Below are positions 51,143-60,175 of a DNA stretch of 64,000 nt, one piece after another. Both the position numbers and the translations under genes were made by a program. Below the pieces are notes generated by a model that was not told the DNA's origin, made no database searches, and saw nothing but the letters and a program-made list of their open reading frames with translations. How positions within the stretch are numbered: the first letter of the stretch is position 1; each line of letters starts with the position of its first letter. This DNA is from JAQGMV01 sp963828715 (GTDB lineage Bacteria; Pseudomonadota; Gammaproteobacteria; Burkholderiales; SG8-41): the NCBI GenBank assembly GCA_963828715.1, contig CAWHFX010000017.1, forward strand, positions 62,001 through 126,000. Reading direction: 5' to 3'.

Positions 51143-51407
51143 GGTGAGCGGGGACTGCGGAGCAGAGGGGTCCCCGCGAACGAAACATTCCAGCGTCGTT
51201 AACACTCCCGTCCGAGAGTACGAGGCTCAGGAAGGTGGGTGAGTGGGGGCCTCGAAGAGGCGGGGTCCCCGCGAACGAATCATTCCGGCGCCATTTAGCA
51301 CTCTCGTCCGAGAGTACGAGGCTCAGGAAGATGGGTGAGTGGGGGCCTCGAAGAGGCGGGGTCCACGCGCGCGTGATCGGCCAGCGCACTCTCGTCCAAA
51401 AGCGCGG
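51143..51407 (+). repeat. Array of 96-bp modules (locus 5, two full and one degenerate)
   Basis: Units start at 51143 (GGTGAGCGGGGACTGCGGAG), 51238 and 51334 (both GGTGAGTGGGGGCCTCGAAG). The first two have CCCCGCGAACGAA and TTAACACTCCCGTCCGAGAG or TTAGCACTCTCGTCCGAGAG, then GTACGAGGCTCAGGAAG. The third is degenerate after GTCCACGCGCG. The array starts 17 bases after the EthD-like stop, in the same orientation, and ends 13 bases before the converging GMC gene. Confidence 0.85.
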
Positions 51408-51420
51408 ACTTCACCGTCCC

Positions 51421-53025
51421 TCACGCCGAATCCTGCAGGATCATGTCGGCGCCTTTTTCGCCGATCATGATCGTCGGCGCGTTGGTATTGCCCGAGATGA
51501 GCGCGGGCATGATCGACGCGTCCACCACACGCAGGCCGTCGAAGCCGCGAACGCGCAGCCGCTCGTCGACGACGGCGTCGCGATCGACGCCCATGCGGCA
51601 CGTGCTCACGGGGTGATAGCTGATGCCGCCGCGTGTGCGCACGTATTCGCGCCATTCGTCGTCACTGCCCGGCACCGCAGGCGGATCGTACGCGCGTTTG
51701 ACGTAACGCCGCATCGCGGATGAATCGACGATCGCCTGCGCGGCCTTCATGCCCTCGACGAGCACGTTGCGGTCCTTCTCCGTCGCAAGATAGTTGGGTC
51801 TGATTTCCGGCGGCTCGAGCGGATCGGCGCTTTTCAGGAGCACGGTGCCGCGGCTCTGAGGCCGCAGCAGCCGCACGAGAATCGTGAAGCCGGGAAAGCG
51901 GTGGAGGCCGTCTCCGAACTTGTCGGCGCTGAAGAGAACGAGACCGATCTGAACGTCGGGCCGTTCGGTCTGCGGATCGGTGGAGACGAACCCAGCGGCA
52001 TACGACGCGCCCATCGTGAGGAAGCCCTTGCGGAACAGAAGGTAGCGCAACCCTTCGCGCGCACCGCGGATGTAGTTGTGCACGACGTCGTTCAGCGTGA
52101 ACCGCTTCGTGCTCTCGAGGACGAGTCGCCCGTTGTAGTGATCCTGGAGGTCGGCGCCGATGCCCGGCATGTCGGCGCGCACGGCAATGCCGAGCTTCCT
52201 CAGCAGCTCGGCAGGGCCAATGCCGGAAAGCTGCAGGAGTTGCGGTGAATTGAATGCGCCCGCAGCGAGAATCACCTCACGTTGGGCGAACGCCATGCGG
52301 CGCGCGCCGTTCTGCAGATACTCCACCCCGACCGCGCGTTTGCCTGAAAACACGATTCGGGTCGCGTGCGCGCCGGTCGCGATCGAGAGATTGGCACGGT
52401 CGCGCGCCGGTCGCAGATAGCCGACCGCAGTGCTGTTGCGCCGGCCTTTCTTCAGTGTGACCTGGATGTAGCCGAATCCCGCCTGCGTGGCACCGTTGAA
52501 ATCGGGGTTGCGTGGATAGCCGCATTCTTCGGCGGCGTCGAAGAATGCTTCACACAATGGATGCGGACCCGACGGATCCGACACGCACAGCGGCCCGCCG
52601 ACGCCGTGGTACTCGTCAGCACCGCGCTGGTTGTTCTCGGCCTTGCGGAAATAGGGGAGCACGTCCGCATAACCCCAGCCCACGTTGCCGAGATCGCGCC
52701 AGTGATCGTAGTCCTCGCGCTGGCCGCGGATGTACACGAGGCCGTTGATCGAGCTCGTGCCGCCGAGCACCTTGCCGCGCGGCTGCGCGATACGCCGGTT
52801 GCCGCTGTTTTCATCGGCTTCGCTCGTATAGAGCCAGTTGACTTTCGGATTGCCGAAATGCTTGCCGTAGCCAAGCGGTATGTGAATCCACGGATCGCGG
52901 TCTTCACCGCCGGCTTCGAGCAGCAGCACGCGGTGCTGCTGCGATGCGCTGAGGCGATTTGCGAGAACGCATCCGGCGCTTCCCGCGCCGACGACGATGT
53001 AATCGTACTCCGCTTTCCTCGCCAT
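51421..53025 (-). CDS. GMC family FAD-dependent oxidoreductase (choline dehydrogenase-like)
   Basis: A 534-residue enzyme, full length. FAD-binding YDYIVVGAGSAGCVLANRLS at the N-terminus, GMC signature 1 in RGKVLGGTSSINGLVYIRG, signature 2 around GAFNSPQLLQLSGIGP and the C-terminal catalytic His-containing region ISYHPVSTCRMG with NTNAPTIMIGEKGADMI. It oxidises primary alcohols or choline-type substrates at FAD. The start is at MARKAEY. It is divergent from a Bug gene, 66 bases apart. Confidence 0.93.
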   Translation of the reverse strand: MARKAEYDYIVVGAGSAGCVLANRLSASQQHRVLLLEAGGEDRDPWIHIPLGYGKHFGNPKVNWLYTSEADENSGNRRIAQPRGKVLGGTSSINGLVYIRGQREDYDHWRDLGNVGWGYADVLPYFRKAENNQRGADEYHGVGGPLCVSDPSGPHPLCEAFFDAAEECGYPRNPDFNGATQAGFGYIQVTLKKGRRNSTAVGYLRPARDRANLSIATGAHATRIVFSGKRAVGVEYLQNGARRMAFAQREVILAAGAFNSPQLLQLSGIGPAELLRKLGIAVRADMPGIGADLQDHYNGRLVLESTKRFTLNDVVHNYIRGAREGLRYLLFRKGFLTMGASYAAGFVSTDPQTERPDVQIGLVLFSADKFGDGLHRFPGFTILVRLLRPQSRGTVLLKSADPLEPPEIRPNYLATEKDRNVLVEGMKAAQAIVDSSAMRRYVKRAYDPPAVPGSDDEWREYVRTRGGISYHPVSTCRMGVDRDAVVDERLRVRGFDGLRVVDASIMPALISGNTNAPTIMIGEKGADMILQDSA

Positions 53026-53091
53026 CTGGCCTTGTACTCCTCGAGCGCTTAAGCTTGCGTCAACTATGACACGTCTTCCGGGAGGAGAGGA

Positions 53092-54057
53092 ATGGTCTTG
53101 CGCATGATGTTGATCGGCGCGTCCATTGCATTGGCCACGGCCGCCGTGCAGGCCGCGGATGCGTATCCGGAGAAGCCCGTGCGCTTCGTGGTGCCGTTTC
53201 CTCCCGGCGGCGGCACGGACGGTTTCGCTCGCATTCTCGGCAGCAAGCTCACCGAGTTCTGGAACCAGCAGATCATCATCGACAGTCGCGCCGGTGCGCA
53301 GGGCAGCGTCGGGACGGCGATCGGCGCCAAGGCTGCGCCGGACGGCTATACGCTCGTGCTCGCGCACTCCGGTTCCCTCGCGATCAATCCGCATCTCTAC
53401 AGCAATCCCGGCTACGACACGCTCAGGGACTTCACTCCGGTATCGGGCGGCGTGAGCATGCCGTTCATCCTGGTCGTGCATCCGTCGGTGCCGGTGACCA
53501 CGACAAAGGAGCTCGCGGCGCTCGCCCGTCAGAACCCGGGCAACCTCAGCTTTGCCTCCACGTCGGCCGGTCCGTGGGTCGTCGGCGAGCTGTTCAAGCT
53601 CACCACGAAGACCGACATGCTGCACGTGCCTTACAAGGGCGCCGGGCCGGCCATCATCGACCTGCTCACCGGCTATATAACGATCATGTTCAGCGTGCCC
53701 TTCGCGTCGGTGCCGCACGTGAGCAGCGGCAAGCTGCGCGCGCTGACGATCTTCGGCGCCAAGCGCATCGAAGCGATGCCGGACGTGCCGACTGCAGTGG
53801 AGGCGGGCTATCCCGAGCTGGGGAATGTGACGGAGTGGTACGGCGTCGTCGTTCCATCCGCCACTCCGCGCGACATCGTGGCGAAACTCAACGGCGCGGT
53901 CGTGAAGGCGCTGAGCGCGCCCGATGCGCAGAAGCGCATCGCTGCGATCGGGCAGTATCCCCAGCCGACCACGCCCGCGGAGTTCGGCCAGATCATCAAG
54001 GATGATTACGAACGCTGGGGCCGGGTGGTGAAGCAGGCGAACCTGAAGATCGAGTGA
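53092..54057 (+). CDS. Bug/TctC family periplasmic substrate-binding protein
   Basis: A 321-residue protein with signal peptide (LIGASIALATAAVQAAD), YPEKPVRFVVPFPPGGGTD, IIDSRAGAQGSVG, VPYKGAGPA, AMPDVPTAVEAGYPEL and the ending WGRVVKQANLKIE. GGGAGGAGAGG lies right before the ATG, a strong ribosome site. It is divergent from the GMC oxidoreductase, a context that links uptake to oxidation of an alcohol-type compound. Confidence 0.9.
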   Translation: MVLRMMLIGASIALATAAVQAADAYPEKPVRFVVPFPPGGGTDGFARILGSKLTEFWNQQIIIDSRAGAQGSVGTAIGAKAAPDGYTLVLAHSGSLAINPHLYSNPGYDTLRDFTPVSGGVSMPFILVVHPSVPVTTTKELAALARQNPGNLSFASTSAGPWVVGELFKLTTKTDMLHVPYKGAGPAIIDLLTGYITIMFSVPFASVPHVSSGKLRALTIFGAKRIEAMPDVPTAVEAGYPELGNVTEWYGVVVPSATPRDIVAKLNGAVVKALSAPDAQKRIAAIGQYPQPTTPAEFGQIIKDDYERWGRVVKQANLKIE

Positions 54058-54249
54058 CGGGAAGCGGGGAGTCTGGGCGAGCCACCGCCGGCGCAAGCAC
54101 GCATGCAGCGATAACGGCGGCTCTCAAGGTTCGCATGATCCGAAAGCGCGTTAGCGTACAGACAAAAGACCGATCAAGTGCGTAGTGTCTCAGGGAAGAC
54201 CCGGTAGAGTCAGCTTGATTCGCAAGTGTTGGCAAAAAAGGAGCGCCTC

Positions 54250-54687
54250 ATGATCGATACCCGCACGGCACCCTATGCCGCACTCGTGCTGCGGCTTTCG
54301 CTTTCATTCCTGTTTTTCGCGCATCTGTACCGGAAGTTTCAGGTGATGGGTTTCGACACGTGGTGGAGCGGCATGGAAAAGGCGGGCTATGCGGACTGGG
54401 TGATCTATTACACCCTGGCAGCGGAGTTTGCGGGCGCCATATTGCTCTTGCTTGGGGTCTATTCGCGATATGTAAGCATTCTCGTACTTCCAGTGATGAT
54501 AGCGATCGTGTACCACCAGGCCACTCGCAAAGGCTTCTGGTTTTCGGATGGAGGCGCCGAGTTTCCCCTCGCGTGGACCTTCATTCTTTGTGCGCAGGCA
54601 TTGCTGGGTGACGGCAAGTATGCATTGCGAGTACCGGCGATGCCGTGGAATCGGACCCCGCGAGCGCTCGTCGCTGCGAAGGCCTAG
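54250..54687 (+). CDS. DoxX family membrane protein
   Basis: A 145-residue membrane protein with four hydrophobic segments: LVLRLSLSFLFFAHLYRKF, VIYYTLAAEFAGAILLLLG, YVSILVLPVMIAIVYHQ and FPLAWTFILCAQALLGDG. The order and the conserved R-L-x-L-x-x-x-F-x-x-H and E-x-x-G are DoxX/DUF-type. Members are part of quinone- or redox-related membrane complexes, often of unknown role. AAAAAGGAGCG precedes ATG 54250. No DoxD partner is near. Confidence 0.85.
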   Translation: MIDTRTAPYAALVLRLSLSFLFFAHLYRKFQVMGFDTWWSGMEKAGYADWVIYYTLAAEFAGAILLLLGVYSRYVSILVLPVMIAIVYHQATRKGFWFSDGGAEFPLAWTFILCAQALLGDGKYALRVPAMPWNRTPRALVAAKA

Positions 54688-54757
54688 CTAGGGCTGCTCC
54701 TCAGGGTGAACGGGAGTCGATCGGTGCGGCGCGATCGATCGCTTACAGTACCGTCGC

Positions 54758-55012
54758 ATGAACAAACCTCGCGACGCCGGCGCAAGCGTGCCCGCCGATC
54801 TGCACTTCCTCACGCTTGCCCAGGCGAGTCGCCTGCTCGAAACCAAAGCGCTTTCGCCGGTGGATTACGTGACTGCGCTCATCGCGCGCATCGATGCGCT
54901 CGACGGCCAGTTGAACGCGTTCATCACGCGGACGAACGATCTCGCATTGAAGCAGGCGCGAATCGCGGACAACGAGATCGCGAGCGGCCGTTATCGCGGT
55001 CCGCTGCATTCC
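54758..55012 (+). pseudogene. Amidase-signature enzyme, truncated after the N-terminal 85 residues
   Basis: The frame starts with ADLHFLTLAQASRLLETKAL, SPVDYVTALIARIDALDGQL and IADNEIASGRYRGPLHS, the start of an amidase-signature enzyme. At the point where G-I-P-x-x-x-K-D-x-x should follow, the sequence becomes unrelated (IKPRRPREC, then stop at 55097). So the catalytic Lys, cis-Ser and Ser are all missing. No other part of the enzyme is found downstream. The breakpoint at about 55012 is next to an inverted repeat and the TIR-WD40 gene. Confidence 0.75.
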
Positions 55013-55035
55013 ATAAAGCCGAGGCGTCCACGGGA

Positions 55036-55119
55036 ATGTCCGCTTCGAGAAACACGACTGACCGCAATGGGTCGTCAGTTGCCTATCCTCAAGTGCTGAA
55101 GTCGGCCACAAGCGGACAT
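55036..55119. repeat. Ten-base inverted repeat at the junction of the truncated amidase
   Basis: ATGTCCGCTT at 55036-55045 and its perfect reverse complement AAGCGGACAT at 55110-55119 bracket 64 bases. Similar ATGTCCGCTT/AAGCGGACAT sequences are dispersed in many proteobacterial genomes. The position 24 bases after the amidase breakpoint suggests a role as an end of an inserted segment or as a recombination site. Confidence 0.55.
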
Positions 55120-55216
55120 CGGCTGTTACGTTCAAAATGACGATAGATCGACGACACCGGCGTTGTCACGCTGATACAACGCTTTGACTCGTCCGCCAAC
55201 TTGAACATCCTTCTGC

Positions 55217-58200
55217 ATGGTCGGATGTCGCGCTCACCTCAAAAGCGCCTGGCCCGACGACACCACGCATATGGAGATGTCGCCGCCCGATGGCGCCGCG
55301 GCCTGCGGCTCGGCATCGCTTGCGCGGGTGGGTGTGCCAACCACGGCCGCTACTGGCGCTGAAACGAGAGCAGCGGCGCAGCCCCGGCCAATCGTCCAAC
55401 ACCACAACGAACGGGACCAGGAAGTGACGCAGTCAACCCAAGCACCGGTGGATGCGGCAATGTCCTTCCCGGCGGCCGATGTGGGCGACAGCCCAGCGCC
55501 GAAACGCAACTTCGCTGCGCGGCTCTTTGGCTACGACCTGTTCATCTCGTTTGCGCTCGGCCCGGCGCCGCGCGGCAGCCTCAGCTATGCGTCTGACCTG
55601 GCGCGCCGGCTGCGGGAGCGCGACTTCAGCGTGTTTTTCAGCGAAGACGAAGCGCCACCCGGCGAACGTCTGGACAGCACCTTGCTCAAGGCGTTACACA
55701 GCTCGCGGCTGCTCGTGGTCATTGCCAACCGCGGCACGCTGGAACAGCCGCGCTGGGTGCGCAAGGAGGTTGAAGAGTTCCGGCGCCGCCATCCTGGCCG
55801 GCCCATCATTCCCATCAGTGTTGGCGGCGCCCTCCAGGACCCGGCGCTGGCAGCCGCTGCGCAGGAGTGGCTCGTCTTCCAGGACAAGATCTGGCTTGAC
55901 GAGTGCACCGAAGCGGCCAGTGACGGCATTGCCAGCAAGGCGGTACTCGAACGCCTGGCTATGGCGCCGACCCGCGTGCGCGCGAACGTGTGGTGGCGCT
56001 GGCTGGTACGCGGGGTGATGGCGGTCCTGGCCACGCTGGCGGTCGCCCTGGGTGTCGCGGCCAAGGTGGCCGCCGACAGCGCCGAACGCGCGCGAGACGA
56101 GTTGCGCCGCGCGGTCTCACTTCGCCTCATCGGCGAGGCGCCGGCCATGCTCGACGGCGCGAGAGCCGGCGGCGACGAGCAGACGCTGCAGCAGGTGCTG
56201 GTGGCGCAGCGGTTGGCGGGGCCGTCGGCCGAGGCGGACCGCGCGCTCCTCTCCACTCTGAAGGCCGTGCCGCACTTGAGCAAGGCAGTCAACACCGGCC
56301 TGCGCATCGGCGACGTGGCTTTCAGCCGTGACGGCACGCACGTGGTGTCCGGCGCCAGCGACGGCTCGCTGCAGGTTTGGGACGCTTCAACGCTGCAGGC
56401 GCTGGGCGCGGCGCTCAAGTCCACGCAGAATGACATCTCGACCCTTTCGCTCAGTGCCGACGGCAAGACCCTGGTTGCCGGCAGCTCGGACGGCACGCTA
56501 CAGCTGTGGGATCTGGTCACCCGCAAGCCGCTGGGCGAAGCGATGAAGGCGCACAAGAACGAAGCGCCGCCCTGGTCAGACTTTGGCGTGCAGACGGTTG
56601 CCATCAGCCCGGATGGCCGCCGTGCCGCATCGGCCGGCTGGGACTGGACACTCAAGTTGTGGGACACCAAGGCCGCGAAACTGGAAGGCAAGCCCCTCAT
56701 GGAAGCGGAGGGGTTTGTCAATCGGGCGATCGCGTTCAACGCCGACGGCTCGCGCATCACGGCAGCCGGGAACGAACTGGTGCTTCGCCTGTGGAACGCC
56801 GACACGCGCGAACTGCTGGCGACGCTCGACTTGCGAAAGGCGTTCCAGGGTGATGACGATGTGGCCGGCCTGGCCTTCAGTCCGGCGGGCACCGACGGGT
56901 TTGCCATCGTTGCCGGCACCGAACACAAAGGGGTGTGGCTCTGGAATGCCAAGACCGGCCAGCGCCGCTTGCTGGAAGGCACGCCGTCGGGCAAGGTAAC
57001 CCGCGTGACCTTCAGCGCCGACGGACTGCGGGTGCTGGCGTCGACCGAAAGCGGCAGGGTGCAGGTGTGGAATGCGGCCACCGGCAAGCCGGTCGGCGCA
57101 CTGCAGGCCGGGGCCGACGGATCGCTTACCGCGGTGGACTTCAGCCTGGACGGCGGTACCGTCGTATCCGGCGATCAGGACGGCAGACTGCGGCTGTGGG
57201 ACATCGCGGGCCGACATTCGTTGCTGGCGGTGCTGAAGCCTGGCCACGAGGACGAACGCAACCTCGTCTTCGGCACCAACGGTGCGTTGCTCGCCGTTGG
57301 CAACACCGCGGGCAAGGTGGAACTGCGCAGCATGGAGGGCGGGCATGTGGTCCGTGCCCTGCCGGGCGCAGCGGCACGGGACGCCAACCTCGTGGCGCTC
57401 AGCGCCGACGGGATGAGGCTGGTCACGACCAGCATGCCCGCAATCCGGTCTCCGAATGCCACCGGTAACACCCCGGCCCGCGAAGCTGGCGACGAGGCCA
57501 CGCTGAGCTCAGGCGCATTCATGCAGCTGTGGAACACCGAGACCGGCTACCCCATCGGCGAACCCGTGAAGGCCCAGCACCGCCGGATCTTCAATGGCGC
57601 TGCCTTCCGGTTCGACGGCGCGCGATTCGTCACCTATGAACAGGAGGGCGACACACCGGGAGACTACACACAGGTCGACGGACGGCTTCAGGTGTGGGAT
57701 GCCAACACCGGCCAAGCGATCGGCGAGCCGCTGACAGGCCACCGAGGCGGCATACGGCATGCGGCGTTCGATCCGCAAGGCACGACGCTCGTCTCGGCCG
57801 GCGCGGACGGCACGCTGCGGCTTTGGGACGCCGAGCGCCAGCTGTCGCTACCAGCGCCCGCCATGTTGCATGAAGACGTCGCGGTGGTCGCGTTCAGCCT
57901 TGACGGGCGCCAGATCGTCTCGGGCGCCGACAACGGCAGCGTGAAGGTTTGGGACGTGAACGCCGGCGCCAAGGCGGACGTGTCGGCCTCCGGCAAGGCA
58001 CGCCCCAGGCTCGATGTGAAGTTCAGCGAGACTCAGATCTGGGCCGTGGCCTTCAGCCCCGACGGTGCGCGCGTCTTCGCCAGTGGCAGCGACGGGGTGC
58101 GGCTGTGGAATGCGCATAGCGGCCACCTTATCGGCAGCCTTCCGCGCTCGGCGCAGCACGGGCCGGTGTTTGGTCTGGCGTTCAATCCTCAAGGCACGAT

Positions 58201-58372
58201 GCTCGGCTACACCAAAGCCGGCTTCGTGATTCAGTGGGCGCAGGCCGCCGTGTGGGCTGAGCTACTGTGTGCCAGGCTCACGCGCAACATGGGTCGCCAG
58301 GCATGGAAGGAACTGGTATCGCCGGAGATCGACTATCAAGTCCAGTGCCCCAGCCTGCCGGCTACCCCTTAG
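55217..58372 (+). CDS. TIR domain - transmembrane - WD40 repeat protein (14 repeats)
   Basis: Up to 1051 residues, numbered from ATG 55217. Later in-frame starts GTG 55424 or ATG 55460 are likely, since the first 80 residues look non-coding. The TIR domain is at about 106-205: GYDLFISFALGPAP, FSVFFSEDEAPPGERL, LLVVIANRGT and PRWVRKEVEEF. E184 lies where SARM1-type TIR NADases have their catalytic glutamate. One membrane segment (about 264-284, GVMAVLATLAVALGVAAKV) is followed by a helical linker and 14 WD-type repeats from about 358, such as DGSLQVWD, DGTLQLWD and DGTLRLWD, enough for two seven-bladed propellers. There is no NTPase (STAND/NB-ARC) domain. A sensor with NAD-cleaving output, possibly anti-phage, is inferred. 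Confidence 0.9.
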   Translation: MVGCRAHLKSAWPDDTTHMEMSPPDGAAACGSASLARVGVPTTAATGAETRAAAQPRPIVQHHNERDQEVTQSTQAPVDAAMSFPAADVGDSPAPKRNFAARLFGYDLFISFALGPAPRGSLSYASDLARRLRERDFSVFFSEDEAPPGERLDSTLLKALHSSRLLVVIANRGTLEQPRWVRKEVEEFRRRHPGRPIIPISVGGALQDPALAAAAQEWLVFQDKIWLDECTEAASDGIASKAVLERLAMAPTRVRANVWWRWLVRGVMAVLATLAVALGVAAKVAADSAERARDELRRAVSLRLIGEAPAMLDGARAGGDEQTLQQVLVAQRLAGPSAEADRALLSTLKAVPHLSKAVNTGLRIGDVAFSRDGTHVVSGASDGSLQVWDASTLQALGAALKSTQNDISTLSLSADGKTLVAGSSDGTLQLWDLVTRKPLGEAMKAHKNEAPPWSDFGVQTVAISPDGRRAASAGWDWTLKLWDTKAAKLEGKPLMEAEGFVNRAIAFNADGSRITAAGNELVLRLWNADTRELLATLDLRKAFQGDDDVAGLAFSPAGTDGFAIVAGTEHKGVWLWNAKTGQRRLLEGTPSGKVTRVTFSADGLRVLASTESGRVQVWNAATGKPVGALQAGADGSLTAVDFSLDGGTVVSGDQDGRLRLWDIAGRHSLLAVLKPGHEDERNLVFGTNGALLAVGNTAGKVELRSMEGGHVVRALPGAAARDANLVALSADGMRLVTTSMPAIRSPNATGNTPAREAGDEATLSSGAFMQLWNTETGYPIGEPVKAQHRRIFNGAAFRFDGARFVTYEQEGDTPGDYTQVDGRLQVWDANTGQAIGEPLTGHRGGIRHAAFDPQGTTLVSAGADGTLRLWDAERQLSLPAPAMLHEDVAVVAFSLDGRQIVSGADNGSVKVWDVNAGAKADVSASGKARPRLDVKFSETQIWAVAFSPDGARVFASGSDGVRLWNAHSGHLIGSLPRSAQHGPVFGLAFNPQGTMLGYTKAGFVIQWAQAAVWAELLCARLTRNMGRQAWKELVSPEIDYQVQCPSLPATP

Positions 58373-58396
58373 CGGTCGAATACCATTTAGGACAAA

Positions 58397-59422
58397 TCAT
58401 TCGCCCTTGATGCCGGCTTCCTTCACCACGCGCGCCCACTTCGGGACTTCACGTTTCAGATGTGCTTCGAAGGCTTCGGGGCTGCTGCCTGCAGCGTCGA
58501 GGCCCTGCCGACTCATCTGTTCGACGGTGTCGGGAAGTCGCAGTGCGTTCAGGAGCGCTGTATTGAGCCTGACGACACGGACGCGCGGCGTACGGGCCGG
58601 GAACACGAGACCGTACCATGCGGTTACCTCGAATCCTGGATAACCAAGCTCCGCGATCGTTGGGATCTCGGGTGCGATGGTAGTGCGCGTCGCGCCGGTC
58701 ACCCCGAGTGCGACGAGCTTGCCCGCCTTCACCTGCGGCAGCGTCGCCGGAATGCTCGCGACCAGCAGGTGCGCTTCTCCCGTGATCACAGCGGTGGCTG
58801 CGGGGGCGCCGCCCTTGTATGCAACGTGCACGAGATCGATGCCTGTCGCCTGCTTGAGCAATTCCGCCCCGAGATGTGAAGGTGAGCCGCTGCCGGCCGT
58901 GGAGTAGTTCAACTGCGCCGGACGCGCTTTCGCGTAGGCGACGAACTCCTTGAGCGTTCGCGGTATCGAGGGATGGGTTACAACGATGTACTGCGATGTG
59001 GCAACCAGGCCTACCGGCGCGAAGTCGCCGATGGGATCGTACGGAACGCGCTGGATCGCCGGGCTGAATGCGAGATTGCCGTTGAAGCCGAGCAGCATCG
59101 TGGACCCGTCGGGCGACGCGCGCGCGGCGATCTCGGTGGCGATGATGCCGCCTCCGCCCGCGCGGTTGTCTACGATGATCTGCTGGCCCATGGAATCCGT
59201 GAGCTTCTGGGCCAAAATGCGCGCCAGCGCGTCGCTCGCGCCGCCCGGCGGATTGGGAACGAGAAATCGAATCGGCTGTCCCGATCCGTTCGCGGCATCG
59301 GCACCCGTGGCGGTGCCCGCCATCAGCAGAGCCGCGAGCACCAGCGCGGCAGCACACCGTCTTCTGCTCCGTACGCCGACGAGACCCAACCCAAAGGCGG
59401 GGGCCATCCCGATCAGCCGCAT
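58397..59422 (-). CDS. Bug/TctC family periplasmic substrate-binding protein
   Basis: A 341-residue protein with a long charged n-region followed by CAAALVLAALLMAGTATGAD. Family blocks: QPIRFLVPNPPGGASD, IVDNRAGGGGIIATEIA, VAYKGGAPA, APEIPTIAELGYPGFE and WARVVKEAGIKGE. Its ATG lies 10 bases inside the end of the GNAT gene, so the two are translationally coupled. A start 20 residues downstream (GTG in VRSRRR) would give a more normal signal peptide. It converges with the TIR-WD40 gene, 24 bases apart. Confidence 0.88.
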   Translation of the reverse strand: MRLIGMAPAFGLGLVGVRSRRRCAAALVLAALLMAGTATGADAANGSGQPIRFLVPNPPGGASDALARILAQKLTDSMGQQIIVDNRAGGGGIIATEIAARASPDGSTMLLGFNGNLAFSPAIQRVPYDPIGDFAPVGLVATSQYIVVTHPSIPRTLKEFVAYAKARPAQLNYSTAGSGSPSHLGAELLKQATGIDLVHVAYKGGAPAATAVITGEAHLLVASIPATLPQVKAGKLVALGVTGATRTTIAPEIPTIAELGYPGFEVTAWYGLVFPARTPRVRVVRLNTALLNALRLPDTVEQMSRQGLDAAGSSPEAFEAHLKREVPKWARVVKEAGIKGE

Positions 59423-60150
59423 TGCTCCACGAACGGCGCGGTGAGGTCGGACAGCCGCACCCTCTGCTTGCCCTCCGCGTCGAAGTTGTCAGGATGTAGC
59501 CATTGCTCGAATGCGGGCTGCAGCCGCGGCCAGTCGCGATCGAGTATCGAGAACCACGTCGTATCGCGGTTGCGTCCCCGCCACAGCACGGCCTGGCGGA
59601 ACAGGCCCTCGTAGCAAAATCCCAGTCGTGTCGCGGCCGCACGCGATGGCGCGTTGAGCGAGTTGCACTTCCATTCGTAACGCCGATAGCCCGAGTCGAA
59701 CGCGTGCTTCATCATGAGATACATCGCCTCGGTCGCGGCGCGCGTACGCTGGAGCAGCGGTGAAAACGCGAGATGCCCCACTTCGATCACGCCGTTCTGC
59801 ACGTCGATACGCAGATAGCTTGCAACGCCGACGGCTTTACTCGTGTCCCGATCGACGATCGCATAGAAGAGCGGATCTTCACTGCGCGCGAATTTCTCGG
59901 CCCACTCGCGGTATGCGTCGAGTGTTTGAAACGGGCCGTAGGACAGATAGGTCCACATGCGGCCTTCGCGGTCGAGCGCGTTCACTTCGAACAGCGCTTC
60001 AGCATGCTTTTCGACGCTCAGACGCTCGACGCGGCAGTAGCGGCCGTTCAGCGGTTCGCGTGTGGGCGGCTGCGCGGGTTTCCAGTTCGGCACCGGCAAG
60101 CCGACAGGCTGGCCGAGATGGTTGAGTTCCGATTCGCTTGGCGTTGTCAT
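59413..60150 (-). CDS. GNAT family N-acetyltransferase (RimJ/RimL-like)
   Basis: A 245-residue acetyltransferase. After an N-terminal PTREPLNGRYCRVERLSVEK segment it has WTYLSYGPFQTLDAYREWAE, GVASYLRIDVQNGVIEVGHL, the acetyl-CoA-binding QRTRAATEAMYLMMKHAF (in place of Q/RxxGxG/A) and CNSLNAPSRAAATRLGFCYE. This is the RimJ/RimL-type layout; such enzymes acetylate protein N-termini or small amines. It overlaps the downstream Bug gene. Between it and the upstream Bug gene lies a 96-bp module. Confidence 0.87.
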   Translation of the reverse strand: MTTPSESELNHLGQPVGLPVPNWKPAQPPTREPLNGRYCRVERLSVEKHAEALFEVNALDREGRMWTYLSYGPFQTLDAYREWAEKFARSEDPLFYAIVDRDTSKAVGVASYLRIDVQNGVIEVGHLAFSPLLQRTRAATEAMYLMMKHAFDSGYRRYEWKCNSLNAPSRAAATRLGFCYEGLFRQAVLWRGRNRDTTWFSILDRDWPRLQPAFEQWLHPDNFDAEGKQRVRLSDLTAPFVEQCG

Positions 60151-60175
60151 TGCTGCCCTTTATCCCGGCTTCCTC

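Noticed and set aside
54006..54136. Minus-strand ORF beginning with MRTLRAAVIAACVLAPAVA, which looks like a signal peptide
   Set aside because: The frame overlaps the end of the Bug gene on the other strand, has no body resembling a family and no ribosome site. It could be the leader of a deleted gene but cannot be supported.
55036..58372. Insertion sequence or transposon carrying the TIR-WD40 gene
   Set aside because: No transposase, integrase or matching terminal repeat on the far side was found; only the junction at the truncated amidase suggests an insertion.
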